Below, piece by piece: positions 25,640-34,080 of a stretch of 64,000 bases of DNA. Below the pieces are notes generated by a model. That model was not told where the DNA came from. It did not search any database and worked only from the letters and a program-made list of their open reading frames with translations. This DNA is from Kitasatospora atroaurantiaca (GTDB lineage: Bacteria > Actinomycetota > Actinomycetes > Streptomycetales > Streptomycetaceae). The DNA lies in NCBI RefSeq assembly GCF_007828955.1, contig NZ_VIVR01000001.1, positions 7,688,001 to 7,752,000 on the forward strand, written 5' to 3'. The position numbers were made by a program, and so were the translations under genes. Within the stretch, counting starts at the first letter, position 1. Each line of letters starts with the position of its first letter.

Positions 25640-25879
25640 GATCATGTTGGCCGCGCCGGGGCGCTCAGCGATCGCCGCAAGGCCGGGCTGGTGGGCGATG
25701 CCACCGCCGCCGTCCTCGACGCGGCCGGACTGCCCGCAGCCGAGGCACACCGGGTGTGGGTGCTGATCCACGAGCAGCCGGACGGTACCTGGGGCGCGGG
25801 CGGCACGGTGGTCCGCTACGCCGACCTGGTCGCCGCCGCCAAGGGCGGGCGCGAGCAGCAGGAGCAGGCCGATGCGTGA
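25640..25879 (+). pseudogene. Tautomerase family protein missing its N-terminus
   Basis: The frame reads ALSDRRKAGLVGDATAAVLDAAG, then HRVWVLIHEQPDGTWGAGGTVVRYADLV, matching the C-terminal two thirds of 4-oxalocrotonate tautomerase-like proteins. The N-terminus with the catalytic Pro1 is absent, removed at the same junction that truncated the TetR gene. The TGA overlaps the ATG of the following dehydrogenase, so the two once formed an operon divergent from the regulator. Confidence 0.75.
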
Positions 25880-26730
25880 ACTCACCTACGTCGCCCGGCG
25901 AACGGTCGAGTGGCGCGAGGCCCCGGACCCGAAGCCGCAGGCCGACACCGACGCCGTCGTCGCCCCCCGTCGCGGCCACCACCTGCGATGTGGACTCGAT
26001 GATCCTGGCCGGCCACGGCTTCATTGAGCCGCCGTTCGCCATCGGCCACGAGTGCGTCGCCCGGGTCGTCGAGGTGGGTGACGCCATCACCCACGTCAGT
26101 CCCGGCGATCTGGTCGTGGTCCCGTGGGCGATCTCCTGCGGGCGGTGCGACCGCTGCCGGGCCGGGCTGCAGGCGCACTGCACCTCCGTCCCCTACATGG
26201 CCATGTACGGGGCACCGCTCGGCGGCAGCTGGGGCGGCATGTTCTCCGACCTGGTCCGCGTCCCCTTCGCCGACGCCATGCTGGTCCGGCTTCCGGCCGG
26301 CCTGGACCCGGTCGCCATGGCCTCGGCCAGCGACAACTGGCCGCTGGCCTGGCGCCTGACCGCCCCGCACCTGACGGCCCGTCCGGGCGCCCGCGTCCTG
26401 GTCGTCGCCCGCGGCAGCATCGGCCTGTACGTGTGCGACATCGCCCGCGCCCTCGGTGCCGGCGACGTCCTCTACATCGACCCCGATCCCGCCCACCGGA
26501 AGATCGCCGAGAGCTACGGCGCCCGCACCGCCGAGACCCTCGAACCCGTCCCGGGCAGCTTCGACCTCGCCGTGGAGGCCACCGGCCGCGTCGACCAACT
26601 CGCCCTCGCCCTCAAGAGCCTGCCTTCACGTCTCGGACGTCGTGCGCACGGGTTTGTCGTCCGACCCGCGGTGTACGGTCCACGGCCTCCCGGGCGATCC
26701 GGCGCGGGCACCACCGGCTGTGACCATTAG
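25872..26730 (+). pseudogene. Zinc-type alcohol dehydrogenase, frameshifted and C-terminally truncated
   Basis: The start (MRELTYVARRTVEWREAPDP) lies in one frame. The rest (VAATTCDVDSMILAGHGFIEPP, GHECVARVVEVGDAITHVSPGD, and the structural-zinc cysteines in SCGRCDRCRAGLQAHC) continues in another after a run of six C at about 25963-25968. The Rossmann domain follows (VLVVARGSIGLYVCDIARAL), then similarity stops after ALKSLPS near 26625; a full enzyme would be about 60-80 residues longer. The terminal 35 residues are unrelated. Confidence 0.8.
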
Positions 26731-27494
26731 GACGGCTGTCTATCCGTGATCTGAACCTGGCCGACAGTGCCGACCGAGGCGGTTTCGGGTTTCGTGTAGA
26801 GGATGTCGCGGGCCTGCTCCGCGGCGCGGACCATGTTCTCGGCGACGAAGTCGACGAAGCGGGCGATGTTCTCGAGGCGGGCGGCGGCCGGGGTGTCGGA
26901 GCCGAGGATGCCGATGCCCTGCCGCGCGGTCTCGGCGAGCTGGGCGTTGGACCGGGCGGCGGCCATCATGCCCTGGTAAAAGACGTCGGTGTCGACGATG
27001 TAGAGCTCGCGGCGGCGTTCGTCGCGTTCCCGGCGGATGAGGCCCTGGCTCGCGAGGAACGTGACCGCCTTGGAGACGGACGCCGGGCTCACCTGCAGGC
27101 GCTGGACGAGTTCGGACGCGGTGAGGCTGCCCGCGTCGGTGGTGTAGAGGCAGGTGAGCACCCGGGACATCATCTTGGGCAGGCCCTGTTGCATAAGGAG
27201 GGCGGTGAACATCTCCTCGTACTCACGCACGGCCTCGGCGTTGCGCCCGTGGGCCTGCGGGGGAGCCTCCGCACCCCGGGGCGCGGCCTGCCTGCGCCGG
27301 TGGGCGCGGCGCTCGGTGGCGTGGTGGGCCAGGTCGGCGCGGTAGGCGGTGGGGCCGCCGTTGCGCATCACCTCACGCGTGATGGTCGAGGTCGGACGGT
27401 CGAGGCGTCTGGCGATCTCCGCGTAGGCGAGGCCGTCGGCCAGCCCCAGCGCGATCTGCTGGCGTTCCTGCTGGGTGAGCCTGCCTCCCGGCAT
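26727..27494 (-). CDS. Regulator with IS30-type HTH fused to a MarR/GbsR-like winged helix
   Basis: The 255-residue protein starts MPGGRLTQQERQQIA after AAGGAGA. Residues 5-45 (LADGLAYAEIARRLDRPTSTITREVMRNGG) are the HTH_38-type helix-turn-helix of IS30 transposases. Residues 90-165 form a GbsR/MarR winged helix (YTTDAGSLTASELVQRLQVSPASVSKAVTFLASQGLIRRERD). The C-terminus is helical. It is divergent from the DUF4097-ABC operon, with repeated CCATTGCAAC sites between, so it probably represses that operon and itself. Its stop overlaps the dehydrogenase remnant. Confidence 0.85.
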   Translation of the reverse strand: MPGGRLTQQERQQIALGLADGLAYAEIARRLDRPTSTITREVMRNGGPTAYRADLAHHATERRAHRRRQAAPRGAEAPPQAHGRNAEAVREYEEMFTALLMQQGLPKMMSRVLTCLYTTDAGSLTASELVQRLQVSPASVSKAVTFLASQGLIRRERDERRRELYIVDTDVFYQGMMAAARSNAQLAETARQGIGILGSDTPAAARLENIARFVDFVAENMVRAAEQARDILYTKPETASVGTVGQVQITDRQPS

Positions 27495-27525
27495 CGCGGT
27501 CTCCTTCGTTCTCCTTGGTGCCTCC

Positions 27526-27555
27526 AGTATAGCGTTCACTCCCATTCCATTGCAA
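27526..27555 (-). promoter_or_regulatory. Promoter of the HTH-MarR regulator
   Basis: On the minus strand TTGCAA (27550-27555) and TATACT (27526-27531) are separated by 18 bp, a good vegetative promoter. The -35 lies inside one copy of the CCATTGCAAC repeat. Confidence 0.65.
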
Positions 27556-27600
27556 CGAGTCTGGTGGCTGACGTTGCGTTACTTCATCAACCATTGCAAC
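27547..27600. repeat. CCATTGCAAC direct repeats, candidate operators
   Basis: CCATTGCAAC occurs at 27547-27556 and 27591-27600, 44 bp apart (four helical turns). Related GTTGC/GCAAC pieces lie between them and towards 27680. Placement between the divergent regulator and the DUF4097 operon suggests binding by the regulator. Confidence 0.5.
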
Positions 27601-27716
27601 AATTTCCCGCCTCTCACCTGCGGTGATGGCAATTTCGCGCAACGAAGCCGTTGAAGGATTCTTGAACGCAACGTAGCGTTTCCTGCATCGCAAACGACGA
27701 GTCGCAGGAGCGCACG

Positions 27717-28388
27717 ATGCAGAAGTTCGACACCCCCGCCCCGATCACCGCCGTCCTGGACATCCCCGCCGGACGCATCCGGTTCATCGCCGCCGACCGG
27801 ACCGACACCACCGTCGAGGTCCTGCCCGCCGACGCCTCCAAGGGCCGCGACGTGAAAACCGCCGAGCAGACCACCGTCGAATACGCCGACGGCGTCCTGC
27901 GGATCGGGACCGCACCGGCCAAGAACCGGATCCTCGGCCACTGGGGATCCATCGAGGTGACCGTCCAGCTGCCCGCCGGCTCCCGCCTCGAGGGCAAGGC
28001 GGCCAGCGCCGAACTCCGGGCCGTCGGACGGCTCGGCGACGTCACCTTCGAGGGCGCGCAGGGCGTGGTCAAGCTCGACGAGACCGCGAGCGCCCGCCTC
28101 ACCGTCCACGCCGGCGACGTCACGGTCGGCCGCCTGGGCGGCCCCGCCGAGATCACCACCCACAAGGGCGACATCAACATCGCCGAGGCCCAGCGCGGCA
28201 CGGTCGTGCTGCGCACCGAGTCCGGCGACATCTCGGTCGCCGCCGCCCCCGCAGTCTCCGCCTCCCTGGACGCCGGCACCGGCTACGGCCGGATCCACAA
28301 CACGCTCCTGAACACCGCCGGCGCCACCGCCGGCCTCAACATCCGCGCGACCACCGCCCACGGCGACATCACCGCCCGCAGCCTCTAA
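27717..28388 (+). CDS. DUF4097-family beta-helix protein
   Basis: The 223-residue protein has repeating short beta-strand segments (GRLGDVTFEGAQGVVKLDET, AGDVTVGRLGGPAEITTHKGD, TVVLRTESGDISVAAAPAV) typical of DUF4097 right-handed beta-helix proteins. Role unknown. It is the first gene of an operon with an ABC exporter and its regulator is divergent. This grouping recurs in actinobacteria, where the DUF4097 protein may sense or buffer the exporter substrate. Start ATG 27717. Confidence 0.85.
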   Translation: MQKFDTPAPITAVLDIPAGRIRFIAADRTDTTVEVLPADASKGRDVKTAEQTTVEYADGVLRIGTAPAKNRILGHWGSIEVTVQLPAGSRLEGKAASAELRAVGRLGDVTFEGAQGVVKLDETASARLTVHAGDVTVGRLGGPAEITTHKGDINIAEAQRGTVVLRTESGDISVAAAPAVSASLDAGTGYGRIHNTLLNTAGATAGLNIRATTAHGDITARSL

Positions 28389-28402
28389 AAGGAGCACCCC
28401 TC

Positions 28403-29365
28403 ATGACCAACCTGGCCATCGCGGCGAACGGGCTGCGCAAGTCCTACGGCGACAAGACCGTCCTCGACGGCGTCGACCTGACCGTCCCCACCGGCACCAT
28501 CTTCGCCCTGCTCGGCCCGAACGGCGCCGGCAAGACCACCGCCGTCAAGATCCTCTCCACCCTGATCACCGCCGACTCCGGCTCCGGCGAGATCCGCGTC
28601 GGCGGCCACGACCTCGCCGCCGACCCCCAGGCGGTCCGCGCCACGATCGGCGTCACCGGACAGTTCTCCGCCGTCGACGGCCTGATCACCGGCGAGGAGA
28701 ACATGCTCCTCATGGCGGACCTGCACCACCTCTCGCGCGGCGAGGGCCGGCGCACCGCCGCCGAACTGCTGGAGCGCTTCGACCTCACCGAGGCCGCGAA
28801 GAAGCCCGCCTCCACCTACTCCGGCGGCATGAAACGCCGCCTGGACATCGCCATGACCCTGGTCGGCAACCCGCGGATCATCTTCCTCGACGAGCCCACC
28901 ACCGGCCTCGACCCGCGCTCCCGCCACACCATGTGGCAGATCATCCGCGAACTCGTCACGGGCGGCGTCACCGTCTTCCTCACCACCCAGTACCTGGAGG
29001 AGGCCGACCAGCTCGCTGACCGCATCGCCGTACTCAACGACGGCAAGACCGCCGCCCAGGGCACCGCCGAGGAGCTCAAGCGGCTCATCCCCGGAGGCCA
29101 CGTCCGGCTCCGCTTTGAGGACCCGCAAGCGTACGAGGCGGCCGCCCGCGCCCTGCGCGAGGTCACCCGCGACCACGAGGCCCTCGCGCTGCAGATCCCC
29201 TCGGGCGGCAGCCAACGCGAGCTGCGCTCCATCCTCGACCACCTGGACTCCGCCGGCATCGAGGCCGACGAGCTGACCGTACACACCCCCGACCTCGACG
29301 ACGTGTTCTTCGCCCTGACCGGCGGCGCCGGCATCCCCAACCAGCCCAAGGAGACCGTCCGATGA
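28403..29365 (+). CDS. ABC transporter ATP-binding protein (DrrA-like)
   Basis: The 320-residue protein has Walker A (GPNGAGKT, about residue 36), Q-loop region, signature (YSGGMKRRLDIA), Walker B (IIFLDEPTTGLDP) and H-loop (FLTTQYLEEADQL). The extended C-terminus matches the DrrA subfamily, which powers export of anthracycline-like drugs. GGAGC precedes the ATG. It overlaps the permease gene by 4 nt. Confidence 0.93.
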   Translation: MTNLAIAANGLRKSYGDKTVLDGVDLTVPTGTIFALLGPNGAGKTTAVKILSTLITADSGSGEIRVGGHDLAADPQAVRATIGVTGQFSAVDGLITGEENMLLMADLHHLSRGEGRRTAAELLERFDLTEAAKKPASTYSGGMKRRLDIAMTLVGNPRIIFLDEPTTGLDPRSRHTMWQIIRELVTGGVTVFLTTQYLEEADQLADRIAVLNDGKTAAQGTAEELKRLIPGGHVRLRFEDPQAYEAAARALREVTRDHEALALQIPSGGSQRELRSILDHLDSAGIEADELTVHTPDLDDVFFALTGGAGIPNQPKETVR

Positions 29366-30153
29366 GCTCCCTCTCCCTCGCCCTGCGCGACTCGTCCACG
29401 ATGCTGCGCCGCAACCTCCTGCACGCCCGGCGCTACCCCTCCCTCACCCTGAACCTGCTGCTCACCCCGGTCATGCTCCTGCTGCTCTTCGTCTACATCT
29501 TCGGCGACGTGATGAGCGCGGGCATCGGCGGCGGTGGCGCCGACCGCTCCGACTACATCGCCTACCTCGTCCCGGGCATCCTGATGATGACCGTCGGCGG
29601 CACCGTGATCGGCACCGCCGTGTCGGTCGCCACCGACATGACCGAGGGCATCATCGCCCGCTTCCGCACGATGGCGATCCACCGCGGCTCCGTGCTCATC
29701 GGACACGTCGTCGGCAGCGTGCTGCAGTGCATCACCAGCGTGGTCCTCGTCGGCGCCGTCGCCGTGGCCATCGGCTTCCGCTCCACCGACGCCACGCCCC
29801 TGGAGTGGATCGCGGCGTTCGGGCTGCTCACACTGTTCGCCCTGGCGCTCACCTGGATCGCGGTCGGCATGGGCATGGCCAGCCCGAACGCCGAGGCCGC
29901 CGGCAACAGCGCGCAGCCGCTGATCCTGCTGCCGCTCATCTCCAGCGCCTTCATCCCGGCCGACACGATGCCGGGCTGGTTCCAGCCCATCGCCGAGTAC
30001 CAGCCCTTCACGCCCGCCATCGAGACCCTGCGCGGCCTGCTGCTCGGCACCGAGATCGGCCACAACGGGTGGCTCGCCATCGCCTGGTGCCTGGCACTGA
30101 CCGTCCTCGGCTACTTCTGGTCGAAGTCGGTGTTCAACCGCGACCCGAAGTAA
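29362..30153 (+). CDS. ABC transporter permease (DrrB-like, ABC2 type)
   Basis: The 263-residue protein has six predicted helices and the ABC-2 signature in the second half (SSAFIPADTMPGWFQPIAEYQPFTPAIETLRGLLLG). Together with the preceding ATPase it forms a type ABC-2 exporter, probably a half-transporter dimer. The ATG overlaps the ATPase stop (ATGA). Confidence 0.92.
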   Translation: MSSLSLALRDSSTMLRRNLLHARRYPSLTLNLLLTPVMLLLLFVYIFGDVMSAGIGGGGADRSDYIAYLVPGILMMTVGGTVIGTAVSVATDMTEGIIARFRTMAIHRGSVLIGHVVGSVLQCITSVVLVGAVAVAIGFRSTDATPLEWIAAFGLLTLFALALTWIAVGMGMASPNAEAAGNSAQPLILLPLISSAFIPADTMPGWFQPIAEYQPFTPAIETLRGLLLGTEIGHNGWLAIAWCLALTVLGYFWSKSVFNRDPK

Positions 30154-30474
30154 CCGACATGAGCACGCGGGCCGCCTCCCGCAACTCGTCCCACCCCAGG
30201 ACGGCGTACACCGACACCGCGTCGGCGCACGCCGCCCTGTCGGCGTTCTCAGCTCCAGGTGGGTCCGGTCCGCGGACATCGTCGGCGAGAACTCCCATAG
30301 CACGCCGAGCCGTTCAGCCAGCGCGAGCAACCGCACTGCGGAACGGTCGCCGCCGGCAAAGGCCCGCCACGGCGAGCCCGTGCAGGGCGGTGCCGTACGC
30401 CGAGAGCGGGCCGGAAGGGGCGTCCGGCCGGCCAGTGCCTGCACCCGGCGCCGCAGCTCCCCGAACCAGGGCAT
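30154..30474 (-). pseudogene. Remnant resembling the C-terminus of an AfsR/BTAD-type regulator
   Basis: Pieces in three frames line up in order: MPWFGELRRRVQALAGRTPL, GPLSAYGTALHGLAVAGL, DRSAVRLLALAERLGVLWEF with SPTMSADRTHLE, and ADAVSVYAVLGWDELREAARVLM. The pattern recalls the C-terminal repeats of large Streptomyces BTAD/AfsR-like ATPase regulators. No DNA-binding part remains. Identification is tentative because it depends on several frameshifts. The interval 30475-30580 is empty. Confidence 0.35.
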
Positions 30475-30580
30475 CTGCGATCGTCGGCCCCGGCAAAACC
30501 CTCAGACAGCAGCCAAGGCCATGGCCTCCACACCACCCAGCCACTGGGATCGCAAGCAGGCACTTGAGATGCCGACGCGG

Positions 30581-31195
30581 TCAGAAGCCTTCGGGGAACC
30601 TGCTGGGCTCTCCCGTGGCCGGGTCGAGGCCGGCCCTCCATCGGTTCTCCTGCACCTGCCAGTGCACGTAGCTCGGTGCTGGGTTCAGCAGCAACGGGCG
30701 CCCGATACTGAGCGGCCATTGCTCCCAGGTCGTCGAGTCCTCACAGAGCAGTCGGCGGAGGAACTCGGCCATGCCGAACGGGTGGACCGTGAACATCGGT
30801 CGGGTGTGACGGCCGATGACCAGCACCGGCCAGCGGTCGGGATCGTCATCTGCGGTCAACCAGCAGAGCAGGTCGGGACCGGACGTCACGCCCCATGCCA
30901 GGATGTGGTTCGGGTCGACATCGAGGACATCTCGGCCGCCCACCATCTCCCAGACGTGGCGAGCGTCTGCCGTCACATCAGCCATCGATGCGACCAGGGT
31001 GGTCCCGACGGGCGCGGGGGCGAGGATGTCTGCCTCGTCGCTGATCGAACCGTTGCCGTACGCCGCCATGAAGGCCCGATAGTCCTCGGGGAAGGTGACA
31101 CCCCAGCTCACCCGGGCGGCAGCCCAATCGGCACGCTCATCCGCACCGTTCTCCGGCGGCATGGCCTGGGTGAGTCTCTCGATGTCACGGTGCAC
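30581..31195 (-). CDS. SMI1/KNR4 family protein
   Basis: The 204-residue protein has the SUKH/SMI1 signature: WGVTFPEDYRAFMAAYGNGSISDEADIL near residues 32-60, then ILAWGVTSGPDLLCWLTADDDPDRWPVLVIGRH. These proteins are often immunity factors against contact-dependent or polymorphic toxins, but solitary copies are common in Streptomyces. A second, broken SMI1 gene lies at 45344. GTG start. No toxin gene is adjacent. Confidence 0.85.
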   Translation of the reverse strand: MHRDIERLTQAMPPENGADERADWAAARVSWGVTFPEDYRAFMAAYGNGSISDEADILAPAPVGTTLVASMADVTADARHVWEMVGGRDVLDVDPNHILAWGVTSGPDLLCWLTADDDPDRWPVLVIGRHTRPMFTVHPFGMAEFLRRLLCEDSTTWEQWPLSIGRPLLLNPAPSYVHWQVQENRWRAGLDPATGEPSRFPEGF

Positions 31196-31553
31196 AACGT
31201 TGCCCTTCGTCTCGTTTCGCCGACAACCTAGCCGAGCCGAAGGACACCCATCCGCTCATTTGGATCTTGGACGGACGTTGAACGACAAGCTGAAGACGAT
31301 CTTGCGGGATCGGGCGACGTGGAAGTACTGCCGCAGATCGGTCAGGGGCTGTTCGGGCGATCACGACGTGGCTTCAGTGCCGTCGCTACTACGATCTCCG
31401 CGGAGGAAGGGCCGAAGGCCGGCAGCTCGCCGGCGGGCTGGTTCACGCAGGGGTGCGGCGGGGGAAGAAGCTCGGGGCGCCGGGCGATGTCAGGGGGCGC
31501 CGATGACGTTCGGGTATTCGGACGAGTGGTGGGTGCTGCTGGACGGCCAACCC
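31196..31553. other. Gap with no recognisable gene
   Basis: About 360 bp between the SMI1 protein and the Nudix gene. One minus frame reads LTDLRQYFHVARSRKIVFSL, but I cannot tie it to any family. Confidence 0.35.
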
Positions 31554-32099
31554 TCACGGGCGGCCGGCGGCGCGGAGCTGCGTGCCCTGGTCGGTCGGGC
31601 CGAGGTAGGCGGTGCGGCCGGTGCGGCGGGCGCTCGTCGCGGCGTGCAGGACCTGCGCGCGGCGTTCGTCGGCGATGGCGGCCCATTCCTTGACGCTCTT
31701 GAAGGCGAACGCGGTGTGCTCGGCCGGGTCCAGGGTGATGCCGCTGATCTCCTGGTCGGTGAGAATGCCGCCGTCAAAGAACGCGCCGACTTTCCACGGC
31801 CAGGGCGGCTGGGGAGCGGTGAAGGACAGCACGAGGAGTTGTGGTGTGTGCTGGTCGACGCTGGCGGGCAGGAAGCCGAGCTCCTCGATCGTCTCGCGGC
31901 GGGCGCATCCGAGGAGGTCCTCGTCCGGGTCGAGGAGACCGCCCGGGAGGTTGAGCGTGGCGCGGTCGTAGGCGGAGTGGAGTGCCAGTACCCGGTCGTC
32001 GCTGTCCCTGAAGACGAAGGCGGCGTAGGCGATACCGTGCGGCAGAGTGGGTACGAACTGCTCGGGCGGGAGCCACCCTTGTCGGGTCTGGTCGGCCAT
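31554..32099 (-). CDS. Nudix hydrolase
   Basis: The 181-residue protein has a clear Nudix box around residues 53-75 (GGLLDPDEDLLGCA, then RRETIEELGF), fitting Gx5Ex7REUxEExGU. It binds Mg2+ and hydrolyses a nucleoside diphosphate linked to another moiety. The surrounding sequence (HGIAYAAFVFRDSDDRVLALHSAY) suggests a sugar- or nucleotide-derivative enzyme, unspecified. Monocistronic. Confidence 0.9.
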   Translation of the reverse strand: MADQTRQGWLPPEQFVPTLPHGIAYAAFVFRDSDDRVLALHSAYDRATLNLPGGLLDPDEDLLGCARRETIEELGFLPASVDQHTPQLLVLSFTAPQPPWPWKVGAFFDGGILTDQEISGITLDPAEHTAFAFKSVKEWAAIADERRAQVLHAATSARRTGRTAYLGPTDQGTQLRAAGRP

Positions 32100-32623
32100 G
32101 TCCAGACCGTACCGCCGACCCGTGCCCGCTCCACGGTGTTTCGCCGGTGGGCGCGGTGGTGTCGGCCGGCCGTTCCTGGAGCCGGTCGGCGGCGGCCCGC
32201 CGGGACGGCGGCATCCTTGGCCGTCTCCTTCGCCCGGCTCGGTGGCGCCGCGGGCGGCCCGCCCTCACGCTCCCGCCAACGGGCCGTCAGGCCCGCCCCC
32301 ACGGCAGGCCCGGCGCCGTGCCACGCTGCCGGTTCGCCCCTGCTGGGGCTGGCTGCGGGCGTCCCTCCCAGGAGTCGGCTCGGGCCGGTCGTACCGTCAG
32401 AGGCGGGGGAGCGGGTGCTATCGCTCTGCATCTTGTATGCCCGGCCGCTTCCTTTGTGCGGCCGGGCCGGGCTGCGCCCGCTCTGCCCGTGGCCTCGCTG
32501 CTCCCGGCCATCGTTCCGTCTCGCTCCCGGCTTCTGGCCCTCGTCCGTGTCGCGCCTGCCGGCGCTGGGGACCGCGGTGGGCGGGGCCAGCCCAAGGTAG
32601 GGGCGGTGCGGCGTGGCGAAGAG
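32100..32623. other. Gap with no recognisable gene
   Basis: About 520 bp, GC-rich with long meaningless frames on both strands. No motif, transposase piece or clear hairpin terminator was found. Confidence 0.4.
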
Positions 32624-33544
32624 TCAGGTGAGTGCTGCGGCCAGCAGCGTGGCGGTCTTGGCGACCAGCGGCTCGTCCCTGGGGCCGGTGGAGGCGAGTG
32701 TGGTCGTCAGGACGGTCATCGCGATCGGTGGCCCGTCCGGGGGCCACACGACGCCCACGTCGTTTGCCACGCCGTAACTGTCCCCGCCGCCGGTCTTGTC
32801 CGCCAGGGTCCAGTCCACGGGAAGGCCGGCACGGAATCGCCCGCGGTTGGTGGTGTTGGCGATCAGCCAACCGGTCAGCTGCTCCCGATCGCGGGGCGGG
32901 AGGACGTCACCGAGCAGGAGGCGGGCGTATGTCGTTCCGATGGCACGGGGGCTGGTCGTGTCGCTGATCCGCCAGGGTTCCGCCGAGTTCAGGAGGGGTT
33001 CCCACCGGTCGAGCCGGGTTGTCCAATCCTTGATCGAGCGGCAGAAGCGTGTGATGGCGGTGGGTCCGCCCAGTTCGCGGAGAAGGATGTTTCCTGCGGC
33101 GTTGTCGCTGTCGCTCACGGCAGCGGCGCACAGCTGCGCGACGGTCATGCCGTTGGCGAGATTGTCCGCCTTACCGGTGATCGGGCCGTAGCCCGAGTCG
33201 GTGACGTCCTTCTGCGTGTAGTGGATCCGCCTGGCCAGGAACTCGCCGTCCTGGTCGAGGTCGCGCAGAACGGCCGCAGCGGCAAGGGTCTTGAACACCG
33301 AACAGATCGGGAAGAGCTCGTCCGCGCGGTACAGCACCGTTGTGCCCGTGGCCATGTTGCGGGCGAACACGCCCAGGCGGGCGGAGTGATCCCGCTCGAG
33401 CTTTTTCAGCTGCCGGTACAGCGTCTGCCCACCGGGCGCTGATGCGTATGCCCTCCCGCCCTCAGCCAAGCCGGCACCAAGTACGGCCCCGGTGCCGAGC
33501 GTCAGTACCGTGCGGCGGGACGGACGTGCTCCTGCGGTTTCCAA
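32624..33544 (-). CDS. Class A beta-lactamase
   Basis: The 306-residue precursor has a twin-arginine leader (PSRRTVLTLGTGAVLGAGLA). All class A active-site elements are present: SVFK (Ser82, Lys85), SDN (146-148), EPLLN omega-loop (Glu182, Asn186) and KTG (250-252). The enzyme should acylate and hydrolyse beta-lactams outside the membrane. A TTG at 33544 with GGAG 8 nt upstream gives the best start; an ATG at 33610 would add 22 non-signal residues. No BlaR or LysR partner is adjacent. It lies next to an APH-like kinase and helR. Confidence 0.9.
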   Translation of the reverse strand: METAGARPSRRTVLTLGTGAVLGAGLAEGGRAYASAPGGQTLYRQLKKLERDHSARLGVFARNMATGTTVLYRADELFPICSVFKTLAAAAVLRDLDQDGEFLARRIHYTQKDVTDSGYGPITGKADNLANGMTVAQLCAAAVSDSDNAAGNILLRELGGPTAITRFCRSIKDWTTRLDRWEPLLNSAEPWRISDTTSPRAIGTTYARLLLGDVLPPRDREQLTGWLIANTTNRGRFRAGLPVDWTLADKTGGGDSYGVANDVGVVWPPDGPPIAMTVLTTTLASTGPRDEPLVAKTATLLAAALT

Positions 33545-34080
33545 GATCGTCTCCGTTCTTCTGCAGTCAAACCATCGATCAACACGCGGGGCGTGGACGA
33601 ACGGTTCCACCCAGGGGAGTCTTCCGGGCGCGGCGGCCGTGGCTGACGCCCCGTTCGGCTGTGCCCGTCAGCGCGAGTTTCGTGTGGGTGCCACGCCCGA
33701 CGGCTGAGCAGGAGGTCGGCTGGCATCCCGTGCGCCTCGATGCCGAGGTCGGCCTGGGGCGCAGATCGTGGGTCCGTCACGGACGGTTCCGATCGGATAC
33801 CCCCGCGGCGGGTCAGGAGCCGAGGGGTGTCCGGGAGGGTCCCAGGATACGGGGGCGGGTGGGGGCCGTGGTTCGGCTGGTTGTTCATCCTCGGTTCTCT
33901 GCACGCTTGTTGTATCCGGGGAATTGAGTTGACGGTCGATGTCCCGGAGCGTTTGTGTTGCTGTCGGCTGGGTGCGCTGGGTGCGCTGGGTGCGCTGGGC
34001 CGGTGTCCAGGCTGTTGTGTTGTGCGTGTCGGGTGGTGATTTTGCCCGGTGGGGGGTGGGTGCTCGTGCGTGCCGGCAGG
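33545..34080. other. Gap containing a short 9-bp tandem repeat
   Basis: No convincing gene. GCTGGGTGC is repeated three and three-quarter times at 33967-34000. Possible promoters for the flanking divergent genes cannot be pinned down by eye. Confidence 0.4.

Noticed and set aside
32147..33442. 431-residue plus-strand frame across the gap and the beta-lactamase
   Set aside because: It is antisense to the beta-lactamase and has no conserved segment in the gap part.
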